NCBI RefSeq assembly: GCF_024054565.1
Contig: NZ_JAMXLR010000006.1
Coordinates: forward strand, 124,001-188,000
DNA from: Aeoliella straminimaris
Lineage (GTDB): Bacteria > Planctomycetota > Planctomycetia > Pirellulales > Lacipirellulaceae
Direction of reading: 5' to 3'
Length of the DNA: 64,000 nt
The first letter of the stretch is position 1; the number at the start of each line of letters is the position of its first letter. The notes below the pieces were generated by a model, which worked only from the letters and a program-made list of their open reading frames with translations, had not been told where the DNA came from and did no database searches. The translations under genes were made by a program, and so were the position numbers. Positions 37,401 through 46,710 of the stretch are shown in pieces.

Positions 37401-40400
37401 TTCGGCATCGAATACTACGACGATCCGAAGCGGCCAGCTGGCGGGGAATCGAAGGGCTATTTGATCGACTATACGCCAGAGTTCCTGGATGCCGTCGCTC
37501 ATCGCCTAATCATCTCGACCTATCACCAGCAGGAGATTGAAAGCATATTGCGACACGGTTTTGCCAATCTGCTAACCACAGCGGACGGCGAGGAGCCGGT
37601 TATTGCCAGTCACACGATTGGACGCATCCTTCAAATCCTGAAGTCCGTCTCCGGGAAGCTCGCGCTGAAGTTGATCAACAACCCAAACCAGGCCCAAGAA
37701 GTCATCGGCTTGGCACTAACGAGACTGTCTCTTGAACGCGACGACCGACTTCGTGGTCGGGTTTTGATTCCGGTAGACAGCCACATTGACCTTTTCTACC
37801 AGAACAAAAAGGAACTTGAAAACAGCGAACTCACGCTGAAACGCAATGATCTAATGCTGGTCGAACTTGCGGGATCGAAAATGACCGTTGATCTGATCGA
37901 GGTCAAGAATCGCAAGCACTCCAGCCCGCAAGAGCTGCTCGATCTTCAAACGCAGATTTGCGAAAAGAACTCCAACACCGAACAGCATTTTCGCGCACAC
38001 TTCGTGGGCTCTGGTGAAACGAAGCGTTTCGATTCCGACATCAAGAACAAAGAACTGGCGAATATCTTGCTGTTCTACTTCGATCGTGCCCGGCGATATG
38101 GTTTGTTTGAGACATCCGAGTTGGATGAAACGAGTAGCTCCACTCGAATCCAGGCTTTCTACAAGGGCATTGAGGCCGTCGAGGCTGGAGCGTGTGAAGT
38201 CTCATTTCGCCATGAAGGATTCATTTTCAATGGCTCCGCTCTGACGAACCAAGAAGATCGCGACATCAACAACAATGACATACACATCGTAGGCAGGGCT
38301 GGGATCAGCGAGTTCTTGGGTCTGGTTATCGACGAAGAAGAAGGGACGACGGATACATCAGGAGATGAACCTGGCGGCGATCCAGGAGACGGGACGGGAC
38401 CTGGACCTGAGCCGGAACCGTCCCCCGGGGGAATCGGGGGGCAAACGGGTTCACCCGAACCCAGCCCTTCCGAAACTGACACGTCGGGTGATCCTGAAGT
38501 TGCCGTAGTGACAGAAGAAACCGGCACAGTGCCACCTGACGAACCAGCGGTCTCTGGGGAGACCAAAGCAACATCAGAAGAACCCACGCCTTCTACTGAG
38601 GGCAAGAAGGGTGTTAGCACTCCAGAAAATCCGAAGGACACTTTTGTTGCTTCCGGTGATCTTGGAGCCGCAGAGGTCAACATTCAACTCGGCAAGAACT
38701 GTGTCACCGGCCAGGAAGTCTATTGGAATCCGCAGACGAAGAAGCCGCGTCGTCTGACCAACCAGCATCTGCTCGTAGTAGGCAAGAGCGGGTCGGGTAA
38801 GAGCGAAACGACCAAAGCGCTCATCTGGGAACTCGATCGGCTTGGCGTCCCTTCGATCATCCTTGATTATCAGGGCGAGTACGCTTTTGGCGAGTTCGCC
38901 GAAGCTGTTGAACCACAGAAGTTCGACGTTATGAATGGCCTGCCGGTCAATCCGTTTGAACTTCCCTTTGATCCGATCGCCAATCGAAAACGTCCTCCGA
39001 TCGAGATGATCTTTGGACTCGCGGACACATTGAACACCGTCTTCAGTGGTTCCGGGGATATCCAGCTTGGCATCCTTCGTGAGGCGATCGAAGCCTGTTA
39101 CGTCCAAGCAGGGTTTGATTTTCACAATCCCGCGACGTGGGAACTTGAACCGCCCACGTTGGAAATGCTTGAGGCCGTACTTGATCACATGGCACAAGAC
39201 CACGGCACGCAAGTTCGCAATCTTCAAATCCGCCTCCAACCGCTCTTCAAGAGTGGCATCTTCAAGCAACAGAACGCGGGTTACAGCTTCGACGAACTGT
39301 TTCAACGTACCAGCGTGATCCTTATGACATCGGGCATCAAAGACCTAATGCTCGCCGCCAGTAGGTTCATCCTGGAGAAGGTCTATTCCACGATGCTGAT
39401 GCAAGGCGTCACCAAACAGCTTCGCGTGATGGTCGTCATCGACGAGGCACACAAGCTGTGTGGCGATGAGACGATTATCAGCTTGGTGAAGGAAGCGAGA
39501 AAATACGGCCTTGGGTTGATCCTTTCGTCTCAGGAAACACGTGACTTTCATGGCTCTGTCTTCGCGAATACGGGTACGCTCATCGCACTTGGACTGGAAG
39601 ATGCCGACGCCACAGTGATGGCAAAGCACCTCGGGTTGACCGACAAGAAGCAGCAGACGGGTGCCAAGGAACTAATACTGAGCCAGTCGAGCGGCCAAGC
39701 TCTCGTCCGATCCCAGCATTTTCTGCCATACGCACAGGTGCAGATTCGGTCGTTTGAAGACCGGGTTGAAGATGCCGAGCCCGTTCCGAAGAAAAAACCG
39801 ACAGGGCTGGGAACTCCATCGGGGAGCGATCCGAATCCGAATCCTCCTAAATCTTTTCATGGTTACAGGCTAGTCAAACCCCTCGATGTTGCAGGGATGT
39901 CAGAGGCGTATATCGCCGAAAAGACCGGAGATGGAAGCCAAGTCTTCCTAAAGCGAGTCCGCACACACTCAGCGGATAAAGCCGCCCTGGAACGCGAGGT
40001 GAGGATTTATGAGAAGTTGTTACGACTGCAACCCAAGTATGTCGCGTCCGTTCTGGACTACTTACGTGACGATGACTATGTAGCGATCGTGACCGAGTGT
40101 GCAGACGGCGGCGACCTTCAGACGTTTATCGAAAGCCAAACGCATGGACGCGGTCTCAGTCCGAGCGATGCTAAGGCCATCGCTCTCAACCTAGCGATGG
40201 CCTTGCAGGAGCTTCACGATAACGAAGTTGTCCACCGTGACTTGAAGCCTCGCAATGTGCTGTGCTTCGGTGGTACGTGGAAACTAGCTGACTTTGGCAT
40301 CGCCAAAAACCTCGGTCGGCTTGGTACTCTCAAGACGTTTCAGCAGCATGGTACCCGCGGCTATGCCGCACCAGAACAGTTCCAGGGGGTGGCCGCTCAT

Positions 40401-40583
40401 CCTAGTGCTGACGTGTATTCTTTTGGAAAGATACTTATTTTCTTGCTAACCGGGCAAACTGATGTAGATTTTGTCCCCTACAGTGATTGGAGCCGAATCG
40501 CCAAGTTATGCATATCGGCGAGCCCGCAGAATCGACTTTCGATTGAAGCCGTCGTTGACGAGCTTAATTCGATTGTTACCTAG
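34401..40583 (+). CDS. giant HerA/FtsK-like ATPase fused to a Ser/Thr kinase
   Basis: 2060 residues, three bases after the specificity gene. Residues 1 to about 1300 are mostly unrecognised and include VDLIEVKNRK at about 1162-1171, which has the D...E-x-K pattern of a nuclease core. A Gly/Pro/Ser/Glu-rich linker runs from about 1310 to 1415. Next is a HerA/FtsK-type ATPase: VGKSGSGKSETT at about 1460 (Walker A), ILDYQGEY, VVIDEAHK at about 1677 (Walker B) and ILSSQETRDF. The C-terminal 240 residues form a Ser/Thr kinase with HRDLKPRNVL, DFGIAK and GTRGYAAPEQ. The kinase glycine loop is weak (VAGMSEAY), but a LKR lysine is present. The size and the HerA part recall DptH, which has no kinase. 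Confidence 0.78.
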   Translation: MSTSTELFRLDDAVVVDEYVDALFGELKSFLQAKNPGHCQRIDYLPCDVMNRLGQRLADDPDLQSAKVVCRVVTDKPDHADHEPWETSGSGAVAFREDATYGRIRVFCALFPAGIRLAEEDSLNIATFKTDDAVSFNVRKCLDTHVRAKVNMLPEDERKILDAILKEESVRQLDVRLKLRYILSVLGQKEASNQPVNWETAGGYLYELRMIPDFKLESENLPVQLTRNQMCAAILSDGDKSLTQNLDRLVAEKGLDDEERRRDLAVFLSDKDTMQPDQWLPDICHDDTAREKLSFDEWHFSEPTTGVSIELSPLQNPNTSKVAKGLIYQNGALVNDGKKPIQIRWTVKPVGTKDVGGYRIYVVRNTEDEGEVDVVTPQALSGKRKSFMVPIADNNLDDDEKCVVRLRIQALNKNGVPLQDASDESEEFWIENGEEITPPPPDRGKRLRHLKEVSFRATHKTGKAYDVRSRGWDAKRDYIYALRLTNNDRGDLALNPLLRDLEREILLNPNNLGVYEANIVGKRTAQLADFHEIELPDSVNTMANDFFEARSAFFTAVRELEDGTGVVEIADLHTVMDESLIYIQKYVELLKKVAEKVGNATGPGQINNILHDYSAVMRIDTVLMRIGPTESPMQVLLLSPTHPLRILWLYQYETFVDQWIQKMTGRKPDEIQRLISEDSIDKLINLNIPNAISWEQGQTFINTDNLDLFWSVLPNGNVKDLRTAVNAARQAVGASRQEVVVSTVTPKQIADKIERYLCHHPYVRSLKVNVINPGDGALLLEAIKSLLGKPLYENLNFDVKFFAPKDTRHELVGDAFDDFMTQRRPEEWTYGGTLSETEERLLQPNENPLFPKLVYAKHSIAELLNDNGGRFESHLTFLIDYFGTSIATRPHTELMGSSSLHNLLAEYVTDYSAGAATATWSRLIAPNECPELASDGNTKRLFQSHDTLSHLSACFYDWADSLEKYTTVQLELTDSGGRHHLKLLRQVHLISDWVFTIDRNFGIEYYDDPKRPAGGESKGYLIDYTPEFLDAVAHRLIISTYHQQEIESILRHGFANLLTTADGEEPVIASHTIGRILQILKSVSGKLALKLINNPNQAQEVIGLALTRLSLERDDRLRGRVLIPVDSHIDLFYQNKKELENSELTLKRNDLMLVELAGSKMTVDLIEVKNRKHSSPQELLDLQTQICEKNSNTEQHFRAHFVGSGETKRFDSDIKNKELANILLFYFDRARRYGLFETSELDETSSSTRIQAFYKGIEAVEAGACEVSFRHEGFIFNGSALTNQEDRDINNNDIHIVGRAGISEFLGLVIDEEEGTTDTSGDEPGGDPGDGTGPGPEPEPSPGGIGGQTGSPEPSPSETDTSGDPEVAVVTEETGTVPPDEPAVSGETKATSEEPTPSTEGKKGVSTPENPKDTFVASGDLGAAEVNIQLGKNCVTGQEVYWNPQTKKPRRLTNQHLLVVGKSGSGKSETTKALIWELDRLGVPSIILDYQGEYAFGEFAEAVEPQKFDVMNGLPVNPFELPFDPIANRKRPPIEMIFGLADTLNTVFSGSGDIQLGILREAIEACYVQAGFDFHNPATWELEPPTLEMLEAVLDHMAQDHGTQVRNLQIRLQPLFKSGIFKQQNAGYSFDELFQRTSVILMTSGIKDLMLAASRFILEKVYSTMLMQGVTKQLRVMVVIDEAHKLCGDETIISLVKEARKYGLGLILSSQETRDFHGSVFANTGTLIALGLEDADATVMAKHLGLTDKKQQTGAKELILSQSSGQALVRSQHFLPYAQVQIRSFEDRVEDAEPVPKKKPTGLGTPSGSDPNPNPPKSFHGYRLVKPLDVAGMSEAYIAEKTGDGSQVFLKRVRTHSADKAALEREVRIYEKLLRLQPKYVASVLDYLRDDDYVAIVTECADGGDLQTFIESQTHGRGLSPSDAKAIALNLAMALQELHDNEVVHRDLKPRNVLCFGGTWKLADFGIAKNLGRLGTLKTFQQHGTRGYAAPEQFQGVAAHPSADVYSFGKILIFLLTGQTDVDFVPYSDWSRIAKLCISASPQNRLSIEAVVDELNSIVT

Positions 40584-40831
40584 TAGTCTAGTAAAGATAG
40601 GATCATGTCCAGAATAGTCCTGCCGTGCATGGGAATTCGGAGTTGGCCGAGCTGAGTACATTAAGTGTGACTCGTAGAGGACTTGCAGGACGGAACCGGA
40701 GTCGTCGTTACGCTGACAGACGGACCGTCACCGACGCGCGGTCTGCCGTGGTTGCCGTGTAACACCTGGCACGAAGAGGGGGCGTAGAGCGTGGCGGTTC
40801 GAGAAACTCGCTCGCCAATCGCACAATCTGC

Positions 40832-43800
40832 TCATCTTGCATATCTGACCGGACAAACCACCCCCGCCAGCGGAAAATGCACCACCGTCCCCGCGACACA
40901 AACGCCCAACTCGCCCAGAATCTCTGCGTACGCTTGAAGTTGTCCGCTGTAGGTTTGCGCCTTGGCAGCGCACTGCTCGCGACGAATGGGAGCGCTCTTG
41001 TGATCGACGACAATCGCCTCGCCATTGGTCGTTTCCAGCACGAGGTCGATGGCGCCGACCCACTGTCCTCCGTCAGCACGTGGCGCTGACACCGGCATCT
41101 CACTGTGCCAGGTTGCCCCGGGATACTGCGCCTCAACCCAATCAGAGAACGCGTCGCCCTGCTTAACCAGTGCGTCCGCTGTCAAAAGATGGCTTACCCC
41201 AAAACCTGCGAGACAACGCGTTGCGACCGTCATCTTGACTTCATGGCTCGCCTCGATGAGCGAAGGCAACGCGGCGAAGTACGTGTGGACTGCCTCTCCG
41301 ATTGCTGCGAAATAATTCTCTGAGGCTCCCAACGGGAAACTTGGATGCTCAGAAATCACCACCGCATCAAACATCGCCGCCGTCGCTGGCGCCGCTTCGC
41401 TCGGCCAATGGTATCGCTCAACGTGTTCGGTTGCATTCACCTCTGGTGCCGCTGCGAACCACCGCTCCTGCTCCTTGCGCGATACCTTGCACGCACCGAC
41501 TAGACTGGCGTCGAGCGTACGCACCAGCAGCGTCGTATCGACGCCATCGATGGGGTGTTCGCCCGCGGCTAGCCCAGGAGGCAAGAGCCGGTCGACGTCG
41601 GGAAGCTGGTCGAGCCATCCGCACTTCCCATCACGGTGCGCGAGCACCAGCTTGTTGCGGGCCCTGCTGAAGCCCACGTACAGCAGGCGCAACGATTCGT
41701 CGGCCTCGGACCTGCTTTTGGACGCCCCCTCGGCGGAAGCGAGTGCGCCTTGCTGCAAGCCACTGCCCGACACCCGTTTACCGTAGGGTCCGTCGGAGAC
41801 GCCGAACGGCCAACTCCAATACCGTACCGACCGTCCGTGCAGCGGATCGTCTGGGTCGATGCCGTCGGCAACGACGGATGGCGACCACATGTCCGCGTCT
41901 CGGGAGTAATCGAGCCCGGTTAGCACCACCGCGGGCCACTCCAGCCCCTTGGCCGTGTGATAGGTCAACAGCGTCACCGCATCATGACCCAAGGGAGCAT
42001 GACGCAAGTCGGCCCCGTCCGCAGCAAGGCCTTCTAAGTAAAGAATCAAACCCGTCAGCGTTGCCGCCCGACCCTCGTCGACCGCCAAGCGTTCATACTC
42101 CGTCGCATGCGCCAGCAGCGAATCGAGGTGGCCGCTGCGTCGGGATGGATCGCCCCATTTTGCGATGCGCTCCGCAGCCCCAACCGCCTCGATGACGCGC
42201 TGCATGGTTACCGTGGGCGGTAGCGTTCTGGCGTCGATGTACTCTAAGGGCTGCAAGCGAGCATCCTCGTCCCAAGGCGGACGATACGCATCTTTATTGC
42301 CACTTGCCTTGTTGTTTTGCACCTCGGTCAAACGCTCGCTGAACCACTGCGGCGTTTCAACATCGGGATCTTCCAGCAGGTGCAATAGCGTGGCGGCCGC
42401 CAATGAGTCACCCCGGTCGGCAACCAGCCGCAGTCCGGCAAGCACCATCGCTCCCTCGCGAGTAGCCAACAAGCCAGGGCTTTCCAGCAGGTAAGGAATT
42501 CCCAATTCATCAAGGGCTGCCGCTAATTGGCTGACTTGCAGATTGGTGCGAGCCAGGACCGCGATATCGCGATAAGCGATGCCCTCGGTGTGGAGTTGGG
42601 CAATCCCGCAGCCAACCGCGAGCGCTTCGTCCGTGACATTCCCCGCGTCGACCAACCACCGCTCGATGCCCTTCGGCTCCGCGCTTCGCTGGGGTTCTTG
42701 TCGTGCATCCTCTCCCAGCACGGGCCCGAAGATGTCGCCAATCAATTGCACCAAACCGCATTGGGCTCGATAGTTGTTGGGCAGGCTTTCCCGCTTGGAG
42801 TCCTCGGCGCTGTCCCACACGGTGTTGACCAAGGCGGGGTCGGCATGGCGGAATCCGTAAATCGCCTGCTTCGGATCACCCACCCATCGACTGCGCGGGG
42901 TGACCTCGCGCAAGCGTTGGAAAATCGCCAACTGCAGTGGGTTGGTGTCTTGAAATTCGTCGACCAACACCAAGTCGTAGTCCGACTGCAAGCTCGCTGC
43001 GAGCTGCTCGTTTTCGAGCAGGTCCAGCAGGAGCACCTCCAGATCGGTAAAGTCAACTAGGCCCCGCTCCTGCTTGTAACGGAGGTACCGCTCGCCAAGC
43101 TCTATTGTTTTTGCTCCGAGCTGCGCCGCCAGCGACTTGACGTCAACGTGCAGCTCTGGGTTGGCTCGCACGCGCGACGTTTCCGTGCGAAGGTTGTCCA
43201 ATAATCCGTCCGACTTTTTCGCTGCTTCAATTTTGCCAGCAAGAAGGTGACTCTGCCATGCTTGCGCTCGCCGCGCGACCAGCCGCTGGAGTTTGCGGAC
43301 CGCCTCCTGCGTCTTCTTGGTCGTATCGTCACCAGCGCCTTCGATTTGTCGCAAAGCGTCATCGACCAGATTATACAATTGGTCGAAACTCACGCCTGTC
43401 GCCTCTGGCGTTGCCGCTAGCAACTGACAGAGCCTGCCGGCGCTCGCGGCGAGCTGCTTCTGGAAGTCGGCGTTGCTGATGCGATTTCCCCGCTGCAGGG
43501 CAAGCAGCGACAGGATGAGTTTCGGTATGTCCTGCATCGCGAGTCGGTCGGCCACTTCGTAAACGTCGTCCCAGCCTTCGGCCGCTTCGCCCAGCAAGTT
43601 GTTGAGTGCTCGATCGCTACCCTCGTCGTCGAGCACGGTCAGCTGGGGCGACAGGCCCATGGCGATGGCCTGCCGCGTAATCAGTTGGTGCGCGACGCTA
43701 TGCACCGTGCCGATGGCGGCTAGCTCCAAGCGGTCGGCCCAGGCATGAGCGGTCTGCGGATCGACGCCGTCGCTTTCCAGCAACCGCGCCTGCACCCGCC

Positions 43801-43954
43801 CTTTCAGCTGCACCGCTGCTTTCCGCGTGAAAGTGGTTGCCAGAATGCGTGCCGGATCGAGCCCCGCTTTCACCGCCTCGGCAACGACTTGGCAGAGGTC
43901 GGTCGTCTTGCCCGAACCTGCCCCTGCCCGCACGACTTCCAGAGCGCCACTCAT
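40832..43954 (-). CDS. addA: UvrD-family helicase with nuclease domain (AddA-like)
   Basis: 1040 residues from the ATG at 43954, which overlaps the stop of the addB-like gene (ATGA), with AGGAGG six bases upstream. Helicase motifs are complete: RAGAGSGKTTDL (Walker A), LVLVDEFQDTNPLQL (Walker B), TYHTAKGLEWPAVVLTGL, and RLLYVGFSRARNKLVL. The C-terminus has a RecB-type nuclease core, GAIDLVLE ... AIVVDHKS ... QLQAYAE. AddAB processes double-strand DNA ends for recombination and destroys foreign DNA. The protein is somewhat shorter than typical AddA (about 1200 residues). It faces the giant kinase-ATPase gene, 248 bases away, and forms an operon with the addB-like gene. Confidence 0.85.
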   Translation of the reverse strand: MSGALEVVRAGAGSGKTTDLCQVVAEAVKAGLDPARILATTFTRKAAVQLKGRVQARLLESDGVDPQTAHAWADRLELAAIGTVHSVAHQLITRQAIAMGLSPQLTVLDDEGSDRALNNLLGEAAEGWDDVYEVADRLAMQDIPKLILSLLALQRGNRISNADFQKQLAASAGRLCQLLAATPEATGVSFDQLYNLVDDALRQIEGAGDDTTKKTQEAVRKLQRLVARRAQAWQSHLLAGKIEAAKKSDGLLDNLRTETSRVRANPELHVDVKSLAAQLGAKTIELGERYLRYKQERGLVDFTDLEVLLLDLLENEQLAASLQSDYDLVLVDEFQDTNPLQLAIFQRLREVTPRSRWVGDPKQAIYGFRHADPALVNTVWDSAEDSKRESLPNNYRAQCGLVQLIGDIFGPVLGEDARQEPQRSAEPKGIERWLVDAGNVTDEALAVGCGIAQLHTEGIAYRDIAVLARTNLQVSQLAAALDELGIPYLLESPGLLATREGAMVLAGLRLVADRGDSLAAATLLHLLEDPDVETPQWFSERLTEVQNNKASGNKDAYRPPWDEDARLQPLEYIDARTLPPTVTMQRVIEAVGAAERIAKWGDPSRRSGHLDSLLAHATEYERLAVDEGRAATLTGLILYLEGLAADGADLRHAPLGHDAVTLLTYHTAKGLEWPAVVLTGLDYSRDADMWSPSVVADGIDPDDPLHGRSVRYWSWPFGVSDGPYGKRVSGSGLQQGALASAEGASKSRSEADESLRLLYVGFSRARNKLVLAHRDGKCGWLDQLPDVDRLLPPGLAAGEHPIDGVDTTLLVRTLDASLVGACKVSRKEQERWFAAAPEVNATEHVERYHWPSEAAPATAAMFDAVVISEHPSFPLGASENYFAAIGEAVHTYFAALPSLIEASHEVKMTVATRCLAGFGVSHLLTADALVKQGDAFSDWVEAQYPGATWHSEMPVSAPRADGGQWVGAIDLVLETTNGEAIVVDHKSAPIRREQCAAKAQTYSGQLQAYAEILGELGVCVAGTVVHFPLAGVVCPVRYAR

Positions 43955-46626
43955 GTCAGCCTCCTGACTCCGCACAGCGCCTGGTAGTCACAGTAGCGGC
44001 AGACCTCTTGCAGGTCGCCCACTTTCAGATTCCTGGCTAGCACCAGGTCCGTTCCGTCCGGCCAATCTTCTTGCGATTGCAGCGGGCGAGCCGGTATCGA
44101 GTTCGCACCGGAAAGCCAATCCTCCGCCTGGTTCATGGCAGCGACCAGCTGATCCCAAACAGCCTGAATCGCTGGACCGGGCACTTCCGTGCAGGAGGTG
44201 TGATTGGTGAGCGCACTGCCGCTGGGCGTGAACAGCTGTCCGTCGGCCAGGATGAGGTACGCCACCGCGGGGTACCTGCCGCCCGCTTGCTGAGACCGAG
44301 CGTGGGCGTAGGTCGCCAGCTGCACGGCGCGGCCGTCCGCGAGCAAGCTGCGATATTTTTCCCGACCCGCGTACTTGAAATCGACCACCGCCTCTTCGCC
44401 GTCTTGCCGCTCCGCCAGGCAATCGATCCAACCACTGAGGTCTTTGCCCGTGGCGGTTGCCTCTACCTCCGCTTCAATACCAACGATGCGATAGCCGCCT
44501 GCAGTTAACGCCGCAACCAACGTCCGTGCCGCACTCGAAAGCTCCTCCTGCAAACGCCGCCGCTGGCTTGCCATTCTTGGTTGCGCCAGCGGCGCAGCGT
44601 CAAGCGGCAGCCGCTCGTCAAACGCCGCGCGCACCCGCCTGACCGCTATCGTCTCCGAGGGGAGTTCGCCTCCGTCGCCAAACACCCGCTCCAACACGCT
44701 GTGGCAGAACGACCCCTTGAGCAGGAAGTTGCTCGGCAAATCCGCGATCGCGCTGTGCTTAAGGTTACCCTGGTAACGCAGCGTCCACTTCAACGGACAA
44801 GCTAGTCGAGTCTGCATCTCTGTCGCCGACGTGCGTGTGCGATCTTCAAGAGCGCCCCCCGCCTGCCACAACGGCCGCTCGCTGGGAGCAGCCTCCACCG
44901 CGTGTTGCGTGAGCTCTACATCAAACGGTTGTAAGGCCTGAAGACTCCCCAACGCCACCAGATCCTCTAATCTCTGTGGTTCCGGGTCTGGTCGCAGGGC
45001 GTTGCGAATCGCCAGCCAAACGGGGTGCCATCGACGCGTTGTGTCAGCCGGGACCAATACCGCAAGCAGGTTTTCCTTCACGCAGCAAAGCCCATTCACT
45101 TCCGCCAGTCGCGTGGCGGTCACTCGACGGCTGCCGTCGTCCAGAGCCACGCCGCATTCCGTGAGCGCTGCGCGGTCCGCCTGAGACCAGTGCGGCGACG
45201 GAGCGTCCGCCGTTCCCAGGCCCAACCACACGAGCCGCTGACACGCTGCATCGATCTCGGCTAAAGAACGGACGCGGACCGGCCCCATCGCCGTTTCCTC
45301 AGCCACGGCCGCTGGCACGCCGCCGCCCAATGTCTCTTCAAACAGGCGGCCCAACTGCGGCTCGCTGACTTCGACCCCTTGCGCCTCGACCAATTCGCCC
45401 AAAAGCGCCGCGTGGCCGGCAGCCGCGTCTAACCCGGCGACCAATTCGACCTGCTGTTCATCTTCGCGCAACTTGGCTGCTAAGCCGCTGGCCCATTGCG
45501 CCACCAAACTACAACACATGCGCACCTCCGCCGTTGGGGCAGACTGACCTCGCGCTGTCCGTGGCGCGAGCAGCCAGGCGTCCAGTCGCTCGCGGAGTTT
45601 CCCGTCCGGATCGCGCTGGGCGCTGGTCACCTCCGCCAGCGTACGCTCCCAGGCGTCACTCCCCAGGCCCGGCTGCTGCGCGAGACTCTCCGCCAATCGG
45701 TAGGCCGCCCGCCGCGGGATCGGCCCAATCGGCAAAGTGAGCAAGTCGAGCAGCACCTGTGGATCGACCGGTTCCCACAAGAGCGCCAACTGCAATGGCA
45801 ACAGCTGCATCACCGGGTGCGCAGGCGTCGTCGATGTCGCGCCCATGGTCGGAAGTCCATACCGCATCAAGCATGCATCCAGCCGCAGAGCGAGCGCGTC
45901 GTCTTCACAGTAGATGAACGTCTCGGGCAACCGCTCCGGCTCCTTCGCCAACACACGGACAACCCATTCGCAGGCCGCCGTTTCGCTTCGTGTGGAGACG
46001 AACCGCAACGACTCGTCGGGGGTTATGTCTGCGTGCCCGCTGCCACGAACGATCTCTTGCGCAATGCGAAGCGCTGTTTTCTGCTCAGCCTGCGGCAAGG
46101 TCGCCGCGGCGGATTCACATGACAGTCGTTTTAACACTGCCTGCCAAGCCGCCGGCCAGTCTTCCACGGGATCAGCCAGGCAGCACTGATGCAGAGGGAG
46201 CTTTTGACCGGCGTCGAGCGCGTGCTCAATCCGCGCGAGTCGTTCCGCTTCTCCCAGGTTAGACCATGCATCGACACGCGCTGCGGCCAAGTCTGCGACC
46301 AGCTGCGGAAGCCCTGTCGAGTGCTCTTCGTTCCAGCCAGCCAGTCGCAACTCGTCGCGGAGCTCAAGCAATCGGGTCGCGGTCGCCCAGCGATCCGAGC
46401 TTAAGCTCTCCTCGAAGAGTCCGCCTCCGCACTGGTCTAGCGCGGCGACGTACTGCGTCACGCGTGCCGACCTGTTGACCGGCGCACGTCGCAAACCGAG
46501 CTGGGTCTCCAGCCAAGCCAACAGCGTTTCTGGTCCGCCGTAGAGCTTGTTGAGACGTTGTGCGCCCACACGCGGCCGCAGCAAGCCGGGTACCAGTCGA
46601 ATGAAAAGTTGCGTAGCGGAAAGCAT
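43951..46626 (-). CDS. addB: AddB-like nuclease subunit
   Basis: 891 residues. The C-terminal nuclease domain is clear: LSGWIDCLAERQDGEEAVVDFKYAG gives the D...D-x-K of a PD-(D/E)XK (RecB/Cas4-type) nuclease, followed by QLATYAHA. Cysteines in TRLACPLKW and CRYCDYQALC fit the iron-sulfur cluster typical of AddB. No Walker A motif is visible at the N-terminus, and the protein is shorter than typical AddB (about 1150), so the inactive helicase part is reduced or diverged. It is translated just before the AddA-like protein (four-base overlap). Together they would form a DNA-end helicase-nuclease. Confidence 0.75.
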   Translation of the reverse strand: MLSATQLFIRLVPGLLRPRVGAQRLNKLYGGPETLLAWLETQLGLRRAPVNRSARVTQYVAALDQCGGGLFEESLSSDRWATATRLLELRDELRLAGWNEEHSTGLPQLVADLAAARVDAWSNLGEAERLARIEHALDAGQKLPLHQCCLADPVEDWPAAWQAVLKRLSCESAAATLPQAEQKTALRIAQEIVRGSGHADITPDESLRFVSTRSETAACEWVVRVLAKEPERLPETFIYCEDDALALRLDACLMRYGLPTMGATSTTPAHPVMQLLPLQLALLWEPVDPQVLLDLLTLPIGPIPRRAAYRLAESLAQQPGLGSDAWERTLAEVTSAQRDPDGKLRERLDAWLLAPRTARGQSAPTAEVRMCCSLVAQWASGLAAKLREDEQQVELVAGLDAAAGHAALLGELVEAQGVEVSEPQLGRLFEETLGGGVPAAVAEETAMGPVRVRSLAEIDAACQRLVWLGLGTADAPSPHWSQADRAALTECGVALDDGSRRVTATRLAEVNGLCCVKENLLAVLVPADTTRRWHPVWLAIRNALRPDPEPQRLEDLVALGSLQALQPFDVELTQHAVEAAPSERPLWQAGGALEDRTRTSATEMQTRLACPLKWTLRYQGNLKHSAIADLPSNFLLKGSFCHSVLERVFGDGGELPSETIAVRRVRAAFDERLPLDAAPLAQPRMASQRRRLQEELSSAARTLVAALTAGGYRIVGIEAEVEATATGKDLSGWIDCLAERQDGEEAVVDFKYAGREKYRSLLADGRAVQLATYAHARSQQAGGRYPAVAYLILADGQLFTPSGSALTNHTSCTEVPGPAIQAVWDQLVAAMNQAEDWLSGANSIPARPLQSQEDWPDGTDLVLARNLKVGDLQEVCRYCDYQALCGVRRLT

Positions 46627-46710
46627 CTTATTCTCCAGTGTGGCGGTCGATTATCGCAGATCGAGCCACCAGCGAGAAGCGCGCGCTTGGACGCCGCTTG
46701 CAATGAGTAA

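Noticed and set aside
34401-40583. BREX or DISARM locus
   Set aside because: No PglX-type methylase, PglZ phosphatase, BrxL protease or DrmABC helicase pattern is present.
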